From: CAZAMB01 sp964486335
GTDB lineage: Bacteria > Planctomycetota > Phycisphaerae > UBA1845
DNA: 51,777 bases
Direction: 5' to 3'
NCBI GenBank assembly: GCA_964486335.1
Contig: CAZAMB010000022.1
Location: forward strand, 1 to 51,777
Part shown: positions 24,404 through 33,006 of the stretch, one piece after another
Layout: the number at the start of each line of letters is the position of its first letter
Position numbering within the stretch: the first letter of the stretch is position 1
Position numbers and translations under genes: made by a program
The notes under the pieces: generated by a model
Databases searched by the model: none
The model's input: the letters and a program-made list of their open reading frames with translations, nothing else
Told to the model about the DNA's origin: nothing

Positions 24404-25318
24404 ATGGAACCAGTCGAAAGTGCAGATCATTTTCTCGTCGAGCAGATTCGCAGCGGCGTCGAGCCGGCCTGGCGGCAACTCATCGACCGATACAGCGGAC
24501 GACTGCTCGCCTTCGCACGCGCGAGAACCGGCGCACTAAGCGATGCCGAAGACCTCGTGCAGGACACGTTCGTCGGGTTTCTTCAATCCGTCGAGCATTT
24601 TGATGCAGCGCGGTCGCTCGAAACCTATTTGTTCACAATCCTTCGTTACAAGCTGTACGACATGCTTCGGCAACGAAAACTGACGACGGTGACGGGTCCG
24701 GCGGATTCGCCCGACTGGTGGGACAGCGCCCAGCCCGACTCGCCCGAATCGCCCAGCGGATACGCGGTGCAGCGCGAGGCCCACCTCCAGCAAGAGCGAT
24801 TGCTCGGCGAACTGCTGCGCGAGTTGATTCACGAGTTGCGCGACCGGTCGGCCTTTGACGATCTTCAGGTGATCGAGCTTGTTTTTTACGCTGGCAAGCG
24901 CAACATCGACGTCGGCGAGCTGCTGGACATCGACCAGAAAGCCGTCGCGGGGATTAAGTTTCGCGCGATCCAGAAGCTGCAGAGTTTCATCGCGAAGCGC
25001 GACCCTTCGGCCGTGTCGTGCCTTGAAGAGGATCACGCCGACGTGACCGTCGCGCGGGTGTGGCGCGAGCAGCGGCTGACCTGCTTGAAGCGGAGCACGC
25101 TCGGCTCGTTTCTGCTCGGCGTGCTCGATGAACCGTGGAAGAGCTACACGCAGTTTCATCTTGACGTGGTGGGTTGCCCGATGTGCGTGGCCAACCTCGC
25201 CGACCTCGAAGCCGAGGAGGATGTTATCGCTCCCGACGACGCCGAACGAATGTTTCAGTCGAGCGTCGGCTTCCTGCGATTGTCACATTCGGACGGAGGC
25301 GCAACGCCGGATGGATAA
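24404..25318 (+). CDS. ECF-type RNA polymerase sigma factor with Cys-containing C-terminal extension
   Basis: 304 residues, about 100 more than a simple ECF factor. Region 2 (about 8-92) has WRQLIDRYSGRLLAFARART, DAEDLVQDTFVGFLQSV and LETYLFTILRYKLYDMLRQRK. Region 4 (about 135-195) ends with a helix-turn-helix-like stretch. The tail has TCLKRSTLGSFLLGVL and then H252, C258 and C261 in FHLDVVGCPMCVANLADL, which resembles the HxnCxxC zinc motif of anti-sigma ZAS domains. The ATG at 24404 is preferred; an in-frame ATG at 24380 overlaps a possible -10 box (TACAAT 24376-24381). It is 83 bases downstream of the kinase gene, a pairing known for planctomycete ECF groups. Confidence 0.85.
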   Translation: MEPVESADHFLVEQIRSGVEPAWRQLIDRYSGRLLAFARARTGALSDAEDLVQDTFVGFLQSVEHFDAARSLETYLFTILRYKLYDMLRQRKLTTVTGPADSPDWWDSAQPDSPESPSGYAVQREAHLQQERLLGELLRELIHELRDRSAFDDLQVIELVFYAGKRNIDVGELLDIDQKAVAGIKFRAIQKLQSFIAKRDPSAVSCLEEDHADVTVARVWREQRLTCLKRSTLGSFLLGVLDEPWKSYTQFHLDVVGCPMCVANLADLEAEEDVIAPDDAERMFQSSVGFLRLSHSDGGATPDG

Positions 25319-25328
25319 GAGATAACGA

Positions 25329-25640
25329 TTGAGCAGTGAAAAAAGCACTGCCGAGGAGCGGTCGCACGCTAGCGGCTTCACACTCGAAACCGACAGACAT
25401 ATGATTCCGTACATGCCCAAAAATGTTGTTTTCGATCTGGCGGAGCGGTATCCCAACCTGGCCGCATGGGTGTTCGGCGGAGGGTGGGTCGAGATCGGTC
25501 GCGACTACGGCGATTCGATGGCACGGGCGCTGGACGAGGGCGGGCAGATCTGGGAAGGCAAACGAACTTACCGCTCGCTGGAGGAAATCCTCAAAGCCCT
25601 CGACAAAGGCATCGCCGATTGGCTCAAGGAAAACGAGTAA
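25329..25640 (+). CDS. Small conserved hypothetical protein
   Basis: 103 residues if the TTG at 25329 is used (ten bases after the sigma-factor stop), or 79 from the ATG at 25401. I do not recognise a named family. The core AAWVFGGGWVEIGRDYGDSMARALDEGGQIWEGKRTY, then a helix LEEILKALDKGIADWLKEN, is compact, acidic and lacks membrane segments. Tight linkage to the sigma factor suggests co-expression and perhaps a role in the same signalling unit (inference). Confidence 0.65.
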   Translation: MSSEKSTAEERSHASGFTLETDRHMIPYMPKNVVFDLAERYPNLAAWVFGGGWVEIGRDYGDSMARALDEGGQIWEGKRTYRSLEEILKALDKGIADWLKENE

Positions 25641-25781
25641 ACTGTGGTCAATCCATCGCGCAAAAGCAGTGGCATACAGTCAGCAAAGTGAGAGTTTTGA
25701 AGACTAGAGCCGGCACCAAAGGATTTCTGCTAGTGCGCCGATTCAGCAAATATTGCGGGAAGGGATCGTTTTTTCAGAGCC

Positions 25782-25803
25782 GCGACCGTAGGGGAGCGGT
25801 CGC
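25782..25803. repeat. Hairpin repeat GCGACCG / CGGTCGC
   Basis: Perfect 7-bp arms around TAGGGGAG, between the small protein gene and the membrane protein gene. It resembles short palindromes I associate with planctomycete intergenic DNA. No T run follows, so it is not a clear terminator. Confidence 0.65.
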
Positions 25804-25897
25804 AGGCTACCCGTAGATTCAACTGAATCACGCCACTGGTGGCGTAGTGGCGGGCTGACGTTTTGGCGTGCCTGACCCTGCCTGAAAAGGATTCGAG

Positions 25898-26728
25898 ATG
25901 GACCAAAGCACGAGACGCATAAGTTACGTGTTTCTTTGCGTTTTTCCGTTCGTAGCGGCTGGCCTCATGGCACGCCCGCTGCGCGTGCCCGGGCTGTATC
26001 AGACGATCGGAGCAGTTCATTTCATTATTGCCTGCTGCGCAGTATGGAAACTTGTTGCCATGCGGATCGGAACCGGCACTGCCGAAACGAAGAAGCTCGC
26101 ACTCGCTGGCACGCTGTTTTTCATTCCTTTCGCGCTGATATCGCTTCTCTGGGTCGGCTTGGGTCCTCCGTGGGTCGCGACTCCGACGGAGAATCGAATG
26201 CGTTACTTGGTGCTCCTGGCCAGCGCGATGGCCATCTCGGTCGGGTTTATCGTTCTTAAAGACGCGCTCGTCGAGGCTGGCGAACGCATCTACTCGACTC
26301 TCGGAGTCGGCGTGAACATCTTTGCTGGTGCCGCCTACATGATCTGGTTGACGATCCACGTCGCCGTTTTCGCCGCAAAGGTGCGCGATGGACACGTCCC
26401 ATCCGAAATGATTTCACTCACCAATATGAGCGACACTCTTTTGTTCGTCGCATGTGTCCTGACCTACCTGGCGACAGCCTGTTTTGCAGCATCTTTGGGA
26501 CGATCTGCCTGGCTCGGACATATCGCCGCTCGTGTGTTCGTAATTGCGAACCTAATTGCCGTCCTGGTGATTACCATCCGAGGATTGTCCTTCCCTGATC
26601 CTGGCGCTGGTTCAACACCGTGGTATACACAGCCCGGGTTTATTGCCGGGATTCCTGCCGTTCCTTGGATTATGCCCTATCTGATTGGCGTTGTGCTGTT
26701 GAGCCGCGCCGGCGACAAACAAGTTTGA
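25898..26728 (+). CDS. Seven-helix hypothetical membrane protein
   Basis: 276 residues with about seven evenly spaced hydrophobic segments (near 8-25, 36-54, 68-88, 104-121, 133-158, 178-200 and 210-228, with another at the C-terminus). The family is not recognised, and no catalytic or metal-binding pattern stands out. AAAGGA lies well placed before the ATG. Genes on both sides are separated by more than 250 bases, so it is probably transcribed alone. Confidence 0.7.
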   Translation: MDQSTRRISYVFLCVFPFVAAGLMARPLRVPGLYQTIGAVHFIIACCAVWKLVAMRIGTGTAETKKLALAGTLFFIPFALISLLWVGLGPPWVATPTENRMRYLVLLASAMAISVGFIVLKDALVEAGERIYSTLGVGVNIFAGAAYMIWLTIHVAVFAAKVRDGHVPSEMISLTNMSDTLLFVACVLTYLATACFAASLGRSAWLGHIAARVFVIANLIAVLVITIRGLSFPDPGAGSTPWYTQPGFIAGIPAVPWIMPYLIGVVLLSRAGDKQV

Positions 26729-26918
26729 CGGAAAGCCTCCGCTGAAAAGCCAGGCGGCACTGGTCATGAGCAGTGGGTTTGAATCGCGGAAGGCCTTCAG
26801 ACGAACGGATCGTCCATTGCCATCAGCACGTCTTTTGGAGTATCTCAGTAGCGCGTGCCGGACCACTCCGAATCGAGAGGGTTGCCACCGAATCTCGCGG
26901 GGCTCCGCGATTGGTGCA

Positions 26919-26948
26919 TTGAATCGCGCATCGTTCATCGGATAGAAT
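26919..26948 (+). promoter_or_regulatory. Promoter of the vapBC-like locus
   Basis: TTGAAT, 18-base spacer, TAGAAT, ending 32 bases before the antitoxin ATG. Confidence 0.5.
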
Positions 26949-26950
26949 CA

Positions 26951-26968
26951 GTGTACATGCACGTACAC
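26951..26968. promoter_or_regulatory. Palindromic operator of the vapBC-like locus
   Basis: Arms GTGTACATG and CACGTACAC (one mismatch) directly after the -10 box, where VapB-type antitoxins usually bind to repress their own promoter. Confidence 0.65.
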
Positions 26969-26980
26969 GGAGAATGACGC

Positions 26981-27208
26981 ATGGCCACCAAGAACATCAC
27001 TATTGATTTGGAAGCCTACAGTCGCCTGAAACGGGCCAAGGGGCGGACGGATTCGTTCAGTCAGGTGATCAAGCGTATCGTTCGCCCCCCGGTGGACGTC
27101 GAGGCCTGGTTGGAGACGCTGCGACGAAACCCGATCAGCGACGACGCCGCCGAGGCCGTGGAGGGCGCGGTCGCCCGTCGTGCATCAGGACGAAAACGGC
27201 GTGGCTGA
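26981..27208 (+). CDS. vapB: VapB-family antitoxin
   Basis: 75 residues. The start ATKNITIDLEAYSRLKRAKGRTDSFSQVIKRIV is the typical DNA-binding N-terminus of the VapB family (PF02697 type), with a short strand and two helices. The C-terminal part (ISDDAAEAVEGAVARR) would cover the toxin active site. ATG lies after GGAGAATGACGC, giving a fair ribosome site. The stop at 27208 is one base before the toxin ATG, so the two would be co-translated. A palindrome lies at the promoter. Confidence 0.8.
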   Translation: MATKNITIDLEAYSRLKRAKGRTDSFSQVIKRIVRPPVDVEAWLETLRRNPISDDAAEAVEGAVARRASGRKRRG

Positions 27209-27209
27209 C

Positions 27210-27619
27210 ATGGGCTGTCTCGACACCACGGTGTTTCTGGACTTGGCCGGTCGCGGCGGATCGTCCGTGCGGGTCGGGCGCGCCGCGTCATTCGCCGAGT
27301 GGTGTCGGACGGTGAGGGGCTGACCACGACTCGGTTGAACGTGGCCGAACTGTACGTGGGCGTCGCGCGATCGAATCGCCCGCTGCGAGAAGCGGAGCGA
27401 ATCCGTCGCTGGCTTGCGGACGTGGCGATCCTGGACTTCGATGATCCTGCCGCACAGGTGTTCGGCGGCATCGTCGGAGAACTGCAGTCACGCGGCACAC
27501 CCATCGGAGACATGGACGCGCTGATCGCCTCCATCGCCATTCGACATGACCAAACAGTCATCACCAGAAATGTTCGACACTTTCAAGCGGTGCCGGGCTT
27601 GAGGGTTGCCGGCTATTGA
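27210..27619 (+). pseudogene. vapC: VapC-like PIN-domain toxin, frameshifted
   Basis: The ATG at 27210 opens a frame encoding MGCLDTTVFLDLAGRGG, the PIN start with the first catalytic Asp, but it then runs off into a stop near 27320. From about 27260 another frame continues the protein: IVRAGRARRVIRR, GEGLTTTRLNVAELYVGVAR with the conserved Glu, DFDDPAAQVFG, and GDMDALIASIAIRHDQTVITRN with the later Asp residues, ending at 27619. The join needs one missing base near 27255-27260, in a GGCGGA run. Either the toxin is inactivated or the assembly has an indel error. Programmed frameshifting seems unlikely, as no slippery run is seen. Confidence 0.75.
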
Positions 27620-27694
27620 CCGAGACGGCTGAAGCGAACGCCTCCACTTGACAACCCAGCGGCTCATCACGACCCTCTGACTGGCGGAAAACCT

Positions 27695-28678
27695 ATGCGA
27701 GTACTTTCCGGCATACAGTCGAGCGGCAAGCTGCACCTGGGCAACTACCTCGGGGCGATGAAGCAGCACATCGAGCTTCAGCACGAGCATGAGTGCTTCT
27801 TTTTCATCGCCAACTACCACTCGCTTACAACCATTCAGAACCCTGACCTCGTGCGACAGTACACCCGCGACGTGGCCCTCGACTACCTCGCCCTCGGCCT
27901 CGACCCGAAAAGGTGCAACCTCTTTCGTCAAAGCGACGTGCCGGAAGTCACCGAACTGGCCTGGATTCTTTCGACGGTCACGGGGAAGGGACTGCTCGAC
28001 CGGGCGCATTCCTACAAGGACAAAGTGGCCAAGGGGATCACGCCGACGATGGGCTTGTACAGTTACCCCTTGCTGATGGCCGCCGACATTCTGATCTATC
28101 GCAGCGATCTCGTTCCGGTCGGTAAGGACCAGGTGCAGCACATCGAGATGACCCAGGACATGGCCACGCACTTCAACCAGACCTACGGTCGCGAGGTGCT
28201 CAAGCGCCCCGAGCCAAAGCTCAACGAGGCGCTGGTCGTGCCGGGTGTCGATGGCCAGAAGATGTCCAAGAGCTACGGCAACGCGATCAACCTGTTCGAC
28301 CCGCCGAAGGACACTCGCAAGCGGATCATGGGGATCAAGACCGACAGCACGCCGGTCGAGTCACCCAAGGACCCCGAAACGTGCAACGTGTTCGCGCTGT
28401 ACAAGTTGATGGCCGGCGGCGACGAGGTTGGGAAGTTGCGGGAGCGGTATCTCAACGGCGGGATGGGATACGGCGAGGCCAAGACGTTGCTGGCCGACGC
28501 GGTCGAGCGCCTGCTTGGACCCGCGCGGGACCGGCGCGCTCAGCTTGCCGCCGATCCTGATTCGGTGGAAGATATTCTGACGGCGGCGGGAAAAAAGGCG
28601 CGGGCTGTTGCGCGCGAGGTCATGGAGGACGTTCGCGAGGCTTGCGGAATCGTCGCGGCGCAGGGCACGCACGCGTGA
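27695..28678 (+). CDS. trpS: Tryptophanyl-tRNA synthetase
   Basis: 327 residues, normal for bacterial TrpRS, which charges tRNA-Trp. Class I motifs: the HIGH equivalent HLGN in SSGKLHLGNYLGAM at the N-terminus, and KMSKS in GQKMSKSYGNAI. Other conserved parts include ANYHSLT, FRQSDVPEVTELAW, MGLYSYPLLMAADIL and VGKDQVQHIEMTQDMA. The ribosome site is weak (GGCGGAAAA). It stands at the start of a forward run, with scpA 49 bases downstream. Confidence 0.96.
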   Translation: MRVLSGIQSSGKLHLGNYLGAMKQHIELQHEHECFFFIANYHSLTTIQNPDLVRQYTRDVALDYLALGLDPKRCNLFRQSDVPEVTELAWILSTVTGKGLLDRAHSYKDKVAKGITPTMGLYSYPLLMAADILIYRSDLVPVGKDQVQHIEMTQDMATHFNQTYGREVLKRPEPKLNEALVVPGVDGQKMSKSYGNAINLFDPPKDTRKRIMGIKTDSTPVESPKDPETCNVFALYKLMAGGDEVGKLRERYLNGGMGYGEAKTLLADAVERLLGPARDRRAQLAADPDSVEDILTAAGKKARAVAREVMEDVREACGIVAAQGTHA

Positions 28679-28727
28679 CCGCGTTCGACGGACGATTGTC
28701 CTGGCAACTTGATCAGAGGGGACCACG

Positions 28728-29732
28728 GTGACGGACTACAAGGTCGCGCTCGACATTTACAACGGTCCGCTTGATCTGCTGCTGTTTCTCATCAAGCGCG
28801 ACGAGATCGATATCTACGATATCCCCATCGCCCGTATCACCGAGCAATACGTTTCGTATGTCGCGGTACTCAAGGAAATTGATCCGGAGGCGGTCGGCGA
28901 ATTCCTGGTGCTGGCCGCGACCTTGATGGAGATCAAATCGCGCACGCTGCTGCCGCGCCCGCCGATCGTCGAAGGCGAGGAGGAGGACCTGTCTGATCCT
29001 CGCTTCGAGTTGGTGCGGCAATTGCTCGAATACAAAAAGTTCAAGGACGCCGCGCGACGGCTTGAACACGCCGCCGGGGAGCGCTCGCTGCGCCATGAAC
29101 GGCAACCCGTCCTTCCGCCGACAGCGCCCGACGAAGTCGATCTGGAAAGCGTTGATATCTGGAGCCTCTTCGAGGCCTTCAACCGTCTTTTGCAGCAGAT
29201 CGGAAAATCCGGTGGATACCATCAGGTCGGCGTCGATGACACGCCGATCACGCTGCACGCCACCGACATCGTGGATTCCCTTCAGCGAGCGGATGGCCGT
29301 CAGAGCTTCGAGGAGGTTTTTCGGGGTCGAACGCGACCGGAGATGATCGGGCTGTTTCTCGCCCTGCTCGAACTCATCCGCCAGCGGCGCATTCGCGCGG
29401 TTCAGGATCATGCCCTCGGTCCGATTCTGATTGAGTTGCTCGACGCCGCGCCGCTCGATGAAGTGGATGTGGAAGATGCGGCGGCCGATGTTGAAGGGCA
29501 TGAAGAACGGCCTTTCTTTCACGATGCGCGCACGCACGACGACCTGGCTGACAATGACGCACCGGAGGCGGAGAGCAGCGAATTCAGGCTCAGCACAATG
29601 GACGATGAGGCGGCGGACGCTCAGTTTGAAGCTGAGTTGGCGAAAATCCAGGAGGTCACGCTGGACCTCGAACGTCCGCCGGACCATCGGGCAATGTCGG
29701 AGGAAAGAGATGAAGCCGAGCAAACGACTTGA
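28728..29732 (+). CDS. scpA: Segregation and condensation protein A
   Basis: 334 residues, longer than the usual 240-270 because of an acidic C-terminal tail. ScpA is the kleisin that links SMC heads in chromosome condensation. The N-terminus YNGPLDLLLFLIKRDEIDIYDIPIARITEQYV and the following EFLVLAATLMEIKSRTLLPRP are diagnostic. The C-terminal winged helix includes VFRGRTRPEMIGLFLALLELIRQRRI. Start is GTG at 28728 with GAGGGGA upstream. The tail (EVDVEDAAADVEGHEE and beyond) is acidic and probably disordered. ridA begins inside its last codons. No scpB is in the window. Confidence 0.93.
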   Translation: MTDYKVALDIYNGPLDLLLFLIKRDEIDIYDIPIARITEQYVSYVAVLKEIDPEAVGEFLVLAATLMEIKSRTLLPRPPIVEGEEEDLSDPRFELVRQLLEYKKFKDAARRLEHAAGERSLRHERQPVLPPTAPDEVDLESVDIWSLFEAFNRLLQQIGKSGGYHQVGVDDTPITLHATDIVDSLQRADGRQSFEEVFRGRTRPEMIGLFLALLELIRQRRIRAVQDHALGPILIELLDAAPLDEVDVEDAAADVEGHEERPFFHDARTHDDLADNDAPEAESSEFRLSTMDDEAADAQFEAELAKIQEVTLDLERPPDHRAMSEERDEAEQTT

Positions 29733-30174
29733 AGAACTGGGGATCACGTTGCCGACCGTCGCGGCACCGATCGGGAGCTACGTTCCCGCGGTTCGCGTCG
29801 GCGCGTTCGCCTACACGAGCGGTCAGGTGCCGTTTCGTGACGGGAAACTCATTCGCGCGGGAAAGGTCCCGACCGAATTGTCGCTCGCCGATGCGGCTGA
29901 CGGAGCAAGAATCTCCGCCCTCAACGGCATCGCGGCAATTGCTGCCATCGCCGGCGGAATCGACCACATCGCACGCATCATTCGCGTTTGCGTATACGTG
30001 AACAGCAGTCCGGGATTCACCGAGCAACCCAAGGTCGCCAACGGGGCCAGTGATTTGCTTTTTCAGATTTTCGGCGAGGCCGGTCGGCACGCGCGGTCGG
30101 CCGTCGGCGCTTCGGAACTTCCCGTCAACGCCGCCGTGGAGGTCGAAATCATGGCGGAGCTCTCGCCGGGTTAG
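29710..30174 (+). CDS. RidA / YjgF-family enamine-imine deaminase
   Basis: 154 residues. The family hydrolyses reactive enamine and imine intermediates from PLP enzymes. Visible are EELGITLPTVAAPIGSYVPAVRVGAFAYTSGQVPF, ALNGIAAIAAIAG, and the C-terminal RHARSAVGASELPVNAAVEVEI, whose RS corresponds to the conserved substrate Arg region. The length matches the slightly longer RidA subgroup rather than the 128-residue archetype. ATG 29710 has GGAGG six bases before it and overlaps the scpA end by 23 bases, implying coupled translation. Confidence 0.88.
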   Translation: MKPSKRLEELGITLPTVAAPIGSYVPAVRVGAFAYTSGQVPFRDGKLIRAGKVPTELSLADAADGARISALNGIAAIAAIAGGIDHIARIIRVCVYVNSSPGFTEQPKVANGASDLLFQIFGEAGRHARSAVGASELPVNAAVEVEIMAELSPG

Positions 30175-30223
30175 CCCTTCACCCATTCTTTTGGTCCGGT
30201 CACCAGTCGCAAGTCAATGCGAC

Positions 30224-30253
30224 TTGGACGCTGTCCATTTTCCCCGATAAGAT
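30224..30253 (+). promoter_or_regulatory. Candidate promoter of trxB
   Basis: TTGGAC, 18-base spacer, TAAGAT, ending 65 bases before the trxB ATG. Confidence 0.4.
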
Positions 30254-30317
30254 CACGGTGTACCGAATGAATTGAAGCGCATCAAGTTCATACGCTCAAA
30301 GAGGAGTCCTTGTCGCC

Positions 30318-31358
30318 ATGCCGAAACACGATCAAACCGAAAAAGTCATCATCATCGGATCGGGGCCCGCGGGGTGGACGGCTGCGATCTATGCAGCCCG
30401 GGCTAACCTTCGACCGCTTGTTTTCGCCGGAAGGCCAAAGAGTGTGCCGACCACCGTGCTTCCCGGCGGGCAGCTGATGCTGACCACCGAGGTGGAGAAT
30501 TATCCGGGTTTTCCCCACGGCGTGACGGGGCCGAAGTTGATGGCCTACTTCGAGCAGCAGGCGGTTCGGTTTGAAACGCGCATCGTGACGGACAACGGAC
30601 TGACGCCCGATGTTTCCAATCCCGATGACGGACACAGCTATACCTATCACGATTGCAAGCGGGTCGACCTGTCGAAGAAGCCTTTCGTCGTCGTCGGAGA
30701 GGATGACAAGGAGTATCGAACCCACTCGATCATCATTGCCACGGGCGCGACGGCCAACTGGCTGGGACTGCCAAATGAACAGAAATTGGCGCAAAGCGGC
30801 GGTGGAGTCAGCGCTTGCGCGGTCTGCGATGGAGCGCTACCGGTTTTTCGCGACAAGGTGCTGGCGGTCGTGGGCGGCGGCGATTCGGCCGTTGAGGAGG
30901 CAACCTATCTCACCAAGTTTGCGTCCAAGGTTTACATGATTCATCGGCGCGACGCGCTTCGGGCATCCAAGATCATGGCCGAGCGGGCCAAGAACAATCC
31001 CAAGATCGACTTTCAGTGGAACAAGACGGTCGTCGACGTGCTCGGCGACAAGATGATCTCCGCCGTCAAATTGCAGGACACGACGAACAAGAAAGAGTCG
31101 ACGCTCGAAGTTGGCGGGCTCTTCATGGCCATCGGACACACTCCCGCCACGGCGTTTCTCGATGGCCAGCTCGCGCTTGACGCCAAAAAGTACATCAAGC
31201 TGGCCGATCCGTATCGCTCCACGACGAGCGTCGAAGGCGTCTTTGCGTCGGGCGACTGCGTGGACAGCGTTTATCGACAGGCGATCACCGCCGCGGGCAT
31301 GGGCTGCAAGGCAGCCATCGACGCGGAACGCTGGCTGGGTGAAAAGGGCCTGGAATAG
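30318..31358 (+). CDS. trxB: Thioredoxin reductase
   Basis: 346 residues, slightly longer than the usual 310-330. An FAD/NADPH enzyme that keeps thioredoxin reduced. FAD-binding VIIIGSGPAGWTAAIYAARA, PGGQLMLTTEVENYPGFP, the NADPH motif VVGGGDSAVEEATYL, MIHRRDALRASKIM and the C-terminal GVFASGDCVDSVYRQAITAAGMG. The redox centre reads CAVC where most have CATC; spacing is preserved, so activity is likely. An approximately 15-residue insertion follows RIVTDNGLTPD. GAGGAG lies before the ATG at a somewhat long distance. Confidence 0.93.
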   Translation: MPKHDQTEKVIIIGSGPAGWTAAIYAARANLRPLVFAGRPKSVPTTVLPGGQLMLTTEVENYPGFPHGVTGPKLMAYFEQQAVRFETRIVTDNGLTPDVSNPDDGHSYTYHDCKRVDLSKKPFVVVGEDDKEYRTHSIIIATGATANWLGLPNEQKLAQSGGGVSACAVCDGALPVFRDKVLAVVGGGDSAVEEATYLTKFASKVYMIHRRDALRASKIMAERAKNNPKIDFQWNKTVVDVLGDKMISAVKLQDTTNKKESTLEVGGLFMAIGHTPATAFLDGQLALDAKKYIKLADPYRSTTSVEGVFASGDCVDSVYRQAITAAGMGCKAAIDAERWLGEKGLE

Positions 31359-31413
31359 CTCTGCCTTCGTGTACAGTGTCGCCGGAGGGATTGGCGGTGA
31401 GTAGAATGTCGGC

Positions 31414-32943
31414 ATGATCGCCCGGCTGCACAGCGTCGCCTTCAACGGCATCGAGGCCGTGCCCATCGAGATCGAAGTGGACGTCGCCCGCGCGGGGTTT
31501 GCCGGTGCGACGATCGTCGGCCTGCCGGACCCCGCGGTAAAGGAAAGCATCGAGCGCGTTCGCAGCGCGATGCAAAACTCGGGCTACCAGTTTCCCCGCA
31601 ACAAGACCGTCATCAATCTCGCCCCGGCCGATATTCGCAAGGAAGGGCCGATGTTCGACCTTCCCATCGCGCTCGCCATCGTATTCGCCGGAGGCGACGT
31701 CTTGGTCGATGGCACGGATGGATACGTCGTGGCCGGGGAACTTGCCTTGGACGGTCGGGTTCGTCCGATCAGAGGCTCGCTTTCGGCGGCGATTCTGGCG
31801 CGGCAGCGCGGAGCGAAGGGTGTCATCGTGCCCACGCAGAACGCCCCCGAAGCAGCCGTCGTGGATGGAATCGAAGTCATCCCAGTTGCGTGTTTGACGG
31901 ACGCCATCGGCTTTCTTACCGGTCAACTTCCCATCGAACCCGTCGTGGTGGACGTTCATCGGTTGTTCGCGGTGTCGTCAAATTACGAATGCGATTTTGC
32001 AGATGTTCGCGGTCAGGAGCACGTGAAGCGCGCACTCACTATCGCGGCGGCGGGCATGCACAACGTCTTGCTCATCGGTCCGCCGGGAACGGGAAAAACG
32101 ATGCTGGCCAAGCGGCTGCCGACCATTCTACCACCGTTGTCCTTGGAGGAATCGCTCGAAACGACGCGCATTCACTCGGTGTCAGGCGAACTGAAGCCGG
32201 GCGTTCCGCTTCTCGCGACTCGGCCGGTGCGAACGCCGCATCACTCAGCCAGCACCGCGGCGATGGTCGGCGGCGGAACGATTCCGCAGGCCGGCGAGGT
32301 TTCACTGGCGCATCACGGCGTTTTGTTTCTCGACGAGTTTCCGGAGTTTTCCCGTACGACGCTGGAAGCGCTCCGCCAGCCGCTGGAAGACGGCGAGGTG
32401 ACGATCGCCCGCGCGCACACGACAACACGGTTTCCGGCGTCGATCCTGCTCCTCTCTGCCATGAATCCCTGTCCCTGCGGATTCGTGTCGGATCCCCGCA
32501 AAAAATGTTCCTGCACGCCGCAACAGATTGATCGCTATCTCGCGCGCATCAGCGGTCCGCTGATCGACCGGATCGACATTCACGTCGAGGTTCCGTCGGT
32601 ACCCTTCGGTGAGCTGCGGAGTTCCAGAGATGGAACGTCCTCTTCGGTGCTTCGGGAGCAGGTCGTGGCGGCGCAGCGGCGGCAGAGGGAGCGGTTCGAT
32701 GCAAGCGCGACGATGGCCAACGGGCGAATGAGCGGAAAGCTCCTTCGAAAGTACTGTAAACTCGACGGTGCCGCGGAATCCGTGCTTCGGCAGGCGATGA
32801 CCGAACTGGGACTGTCCGCTCGCGCCCACGACAAAGTACTGCGTGTCAGCCGCACGATCGCCGACATTGCTGATCGAGAGGATATCTCTACCGAGGACGT
32901 GCTCGAGGCCATTCACTACCGGCGGTTGGATCGGAAAATGTGA
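31414..32943 (+). CDS. comM: ComM/YifB-family Mg-chelatase-like AAA ATPase
   Basis: 509 residues, normal length. ComM is a branch-migration helicase that aids homologous recombination of incoming DNA in transformable bacteria. The N-terminal domain is typical (NGIEAVPIEIEVDVARAG, TIVGLPDPAVKESIERVR). The AAA core has Walker A LIGPPGTGKT and Walker B VLFLDEFPEF, plus RTPHHSAS. CxC-type cysteines (NPCPCG ... KCSC) form a probable zinc site, and the C-terminus SARAHDKVLRVSRTIADI is conserved. It lies 55 bases after trxB and before aat. Confidence 0.93.
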   Translation: MIARLHSVAFNGIEAVPIEIEVDVARAGFAGATIVGLPDPAVKESIERVRSAMQNSGYQFPRNKTVINLAPADIRKEGPMFDLPIALAIVFAGGDVLVDGTDGYVVAGELALDGRVRPIRGSLSAAILARQRGAKGVIVPTQNAPEAAVVDGIEVIPVACLTDAIGFLTGQLPIEPVVVDVHRLFAVSSNYECDFADVRGQEHVKRALTIAAAGMHNVLLIGPPGTGKTMLAKRLPTILPPLSLEESLETTRIHSVSGELKPGVPLLATRPVRTPHHSASTAAMVGGGTIPQAGEVSLAHHGVLFLDEFPEFSRTTLEALRQPLEDGEVTIARAHTTTRFPASILLLSAMNPCPCGFVSDPRKKCSCTPQQIDRYLARISGPLIDRIDIHVEVPSVPFGELRSSRDGTSSSVLREQVVAAQRRQRERFDASATMANGRMSGKLLRKYCKLDGAAESVLRQAMTELGLSARAHDKVLRVSRTIADIADREDISTEDVLEAIHYRRLDRKM

Positions 32944-33006
32944 ACGCAGAATGCCGTTTCGCGAGCCTTGTTTTTTCTCGTGAAGTCGCCAAGGTATGTT
33001 CGCCCC

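Noticed and set aside
28713..29747. 344-codon minus-strand frame antisense to scpA
   Set aside because: The ScpA N-terminus and winged-helix motifs are unmistakable on the plus strand, so the antisense frame is a codon-bias shadow.
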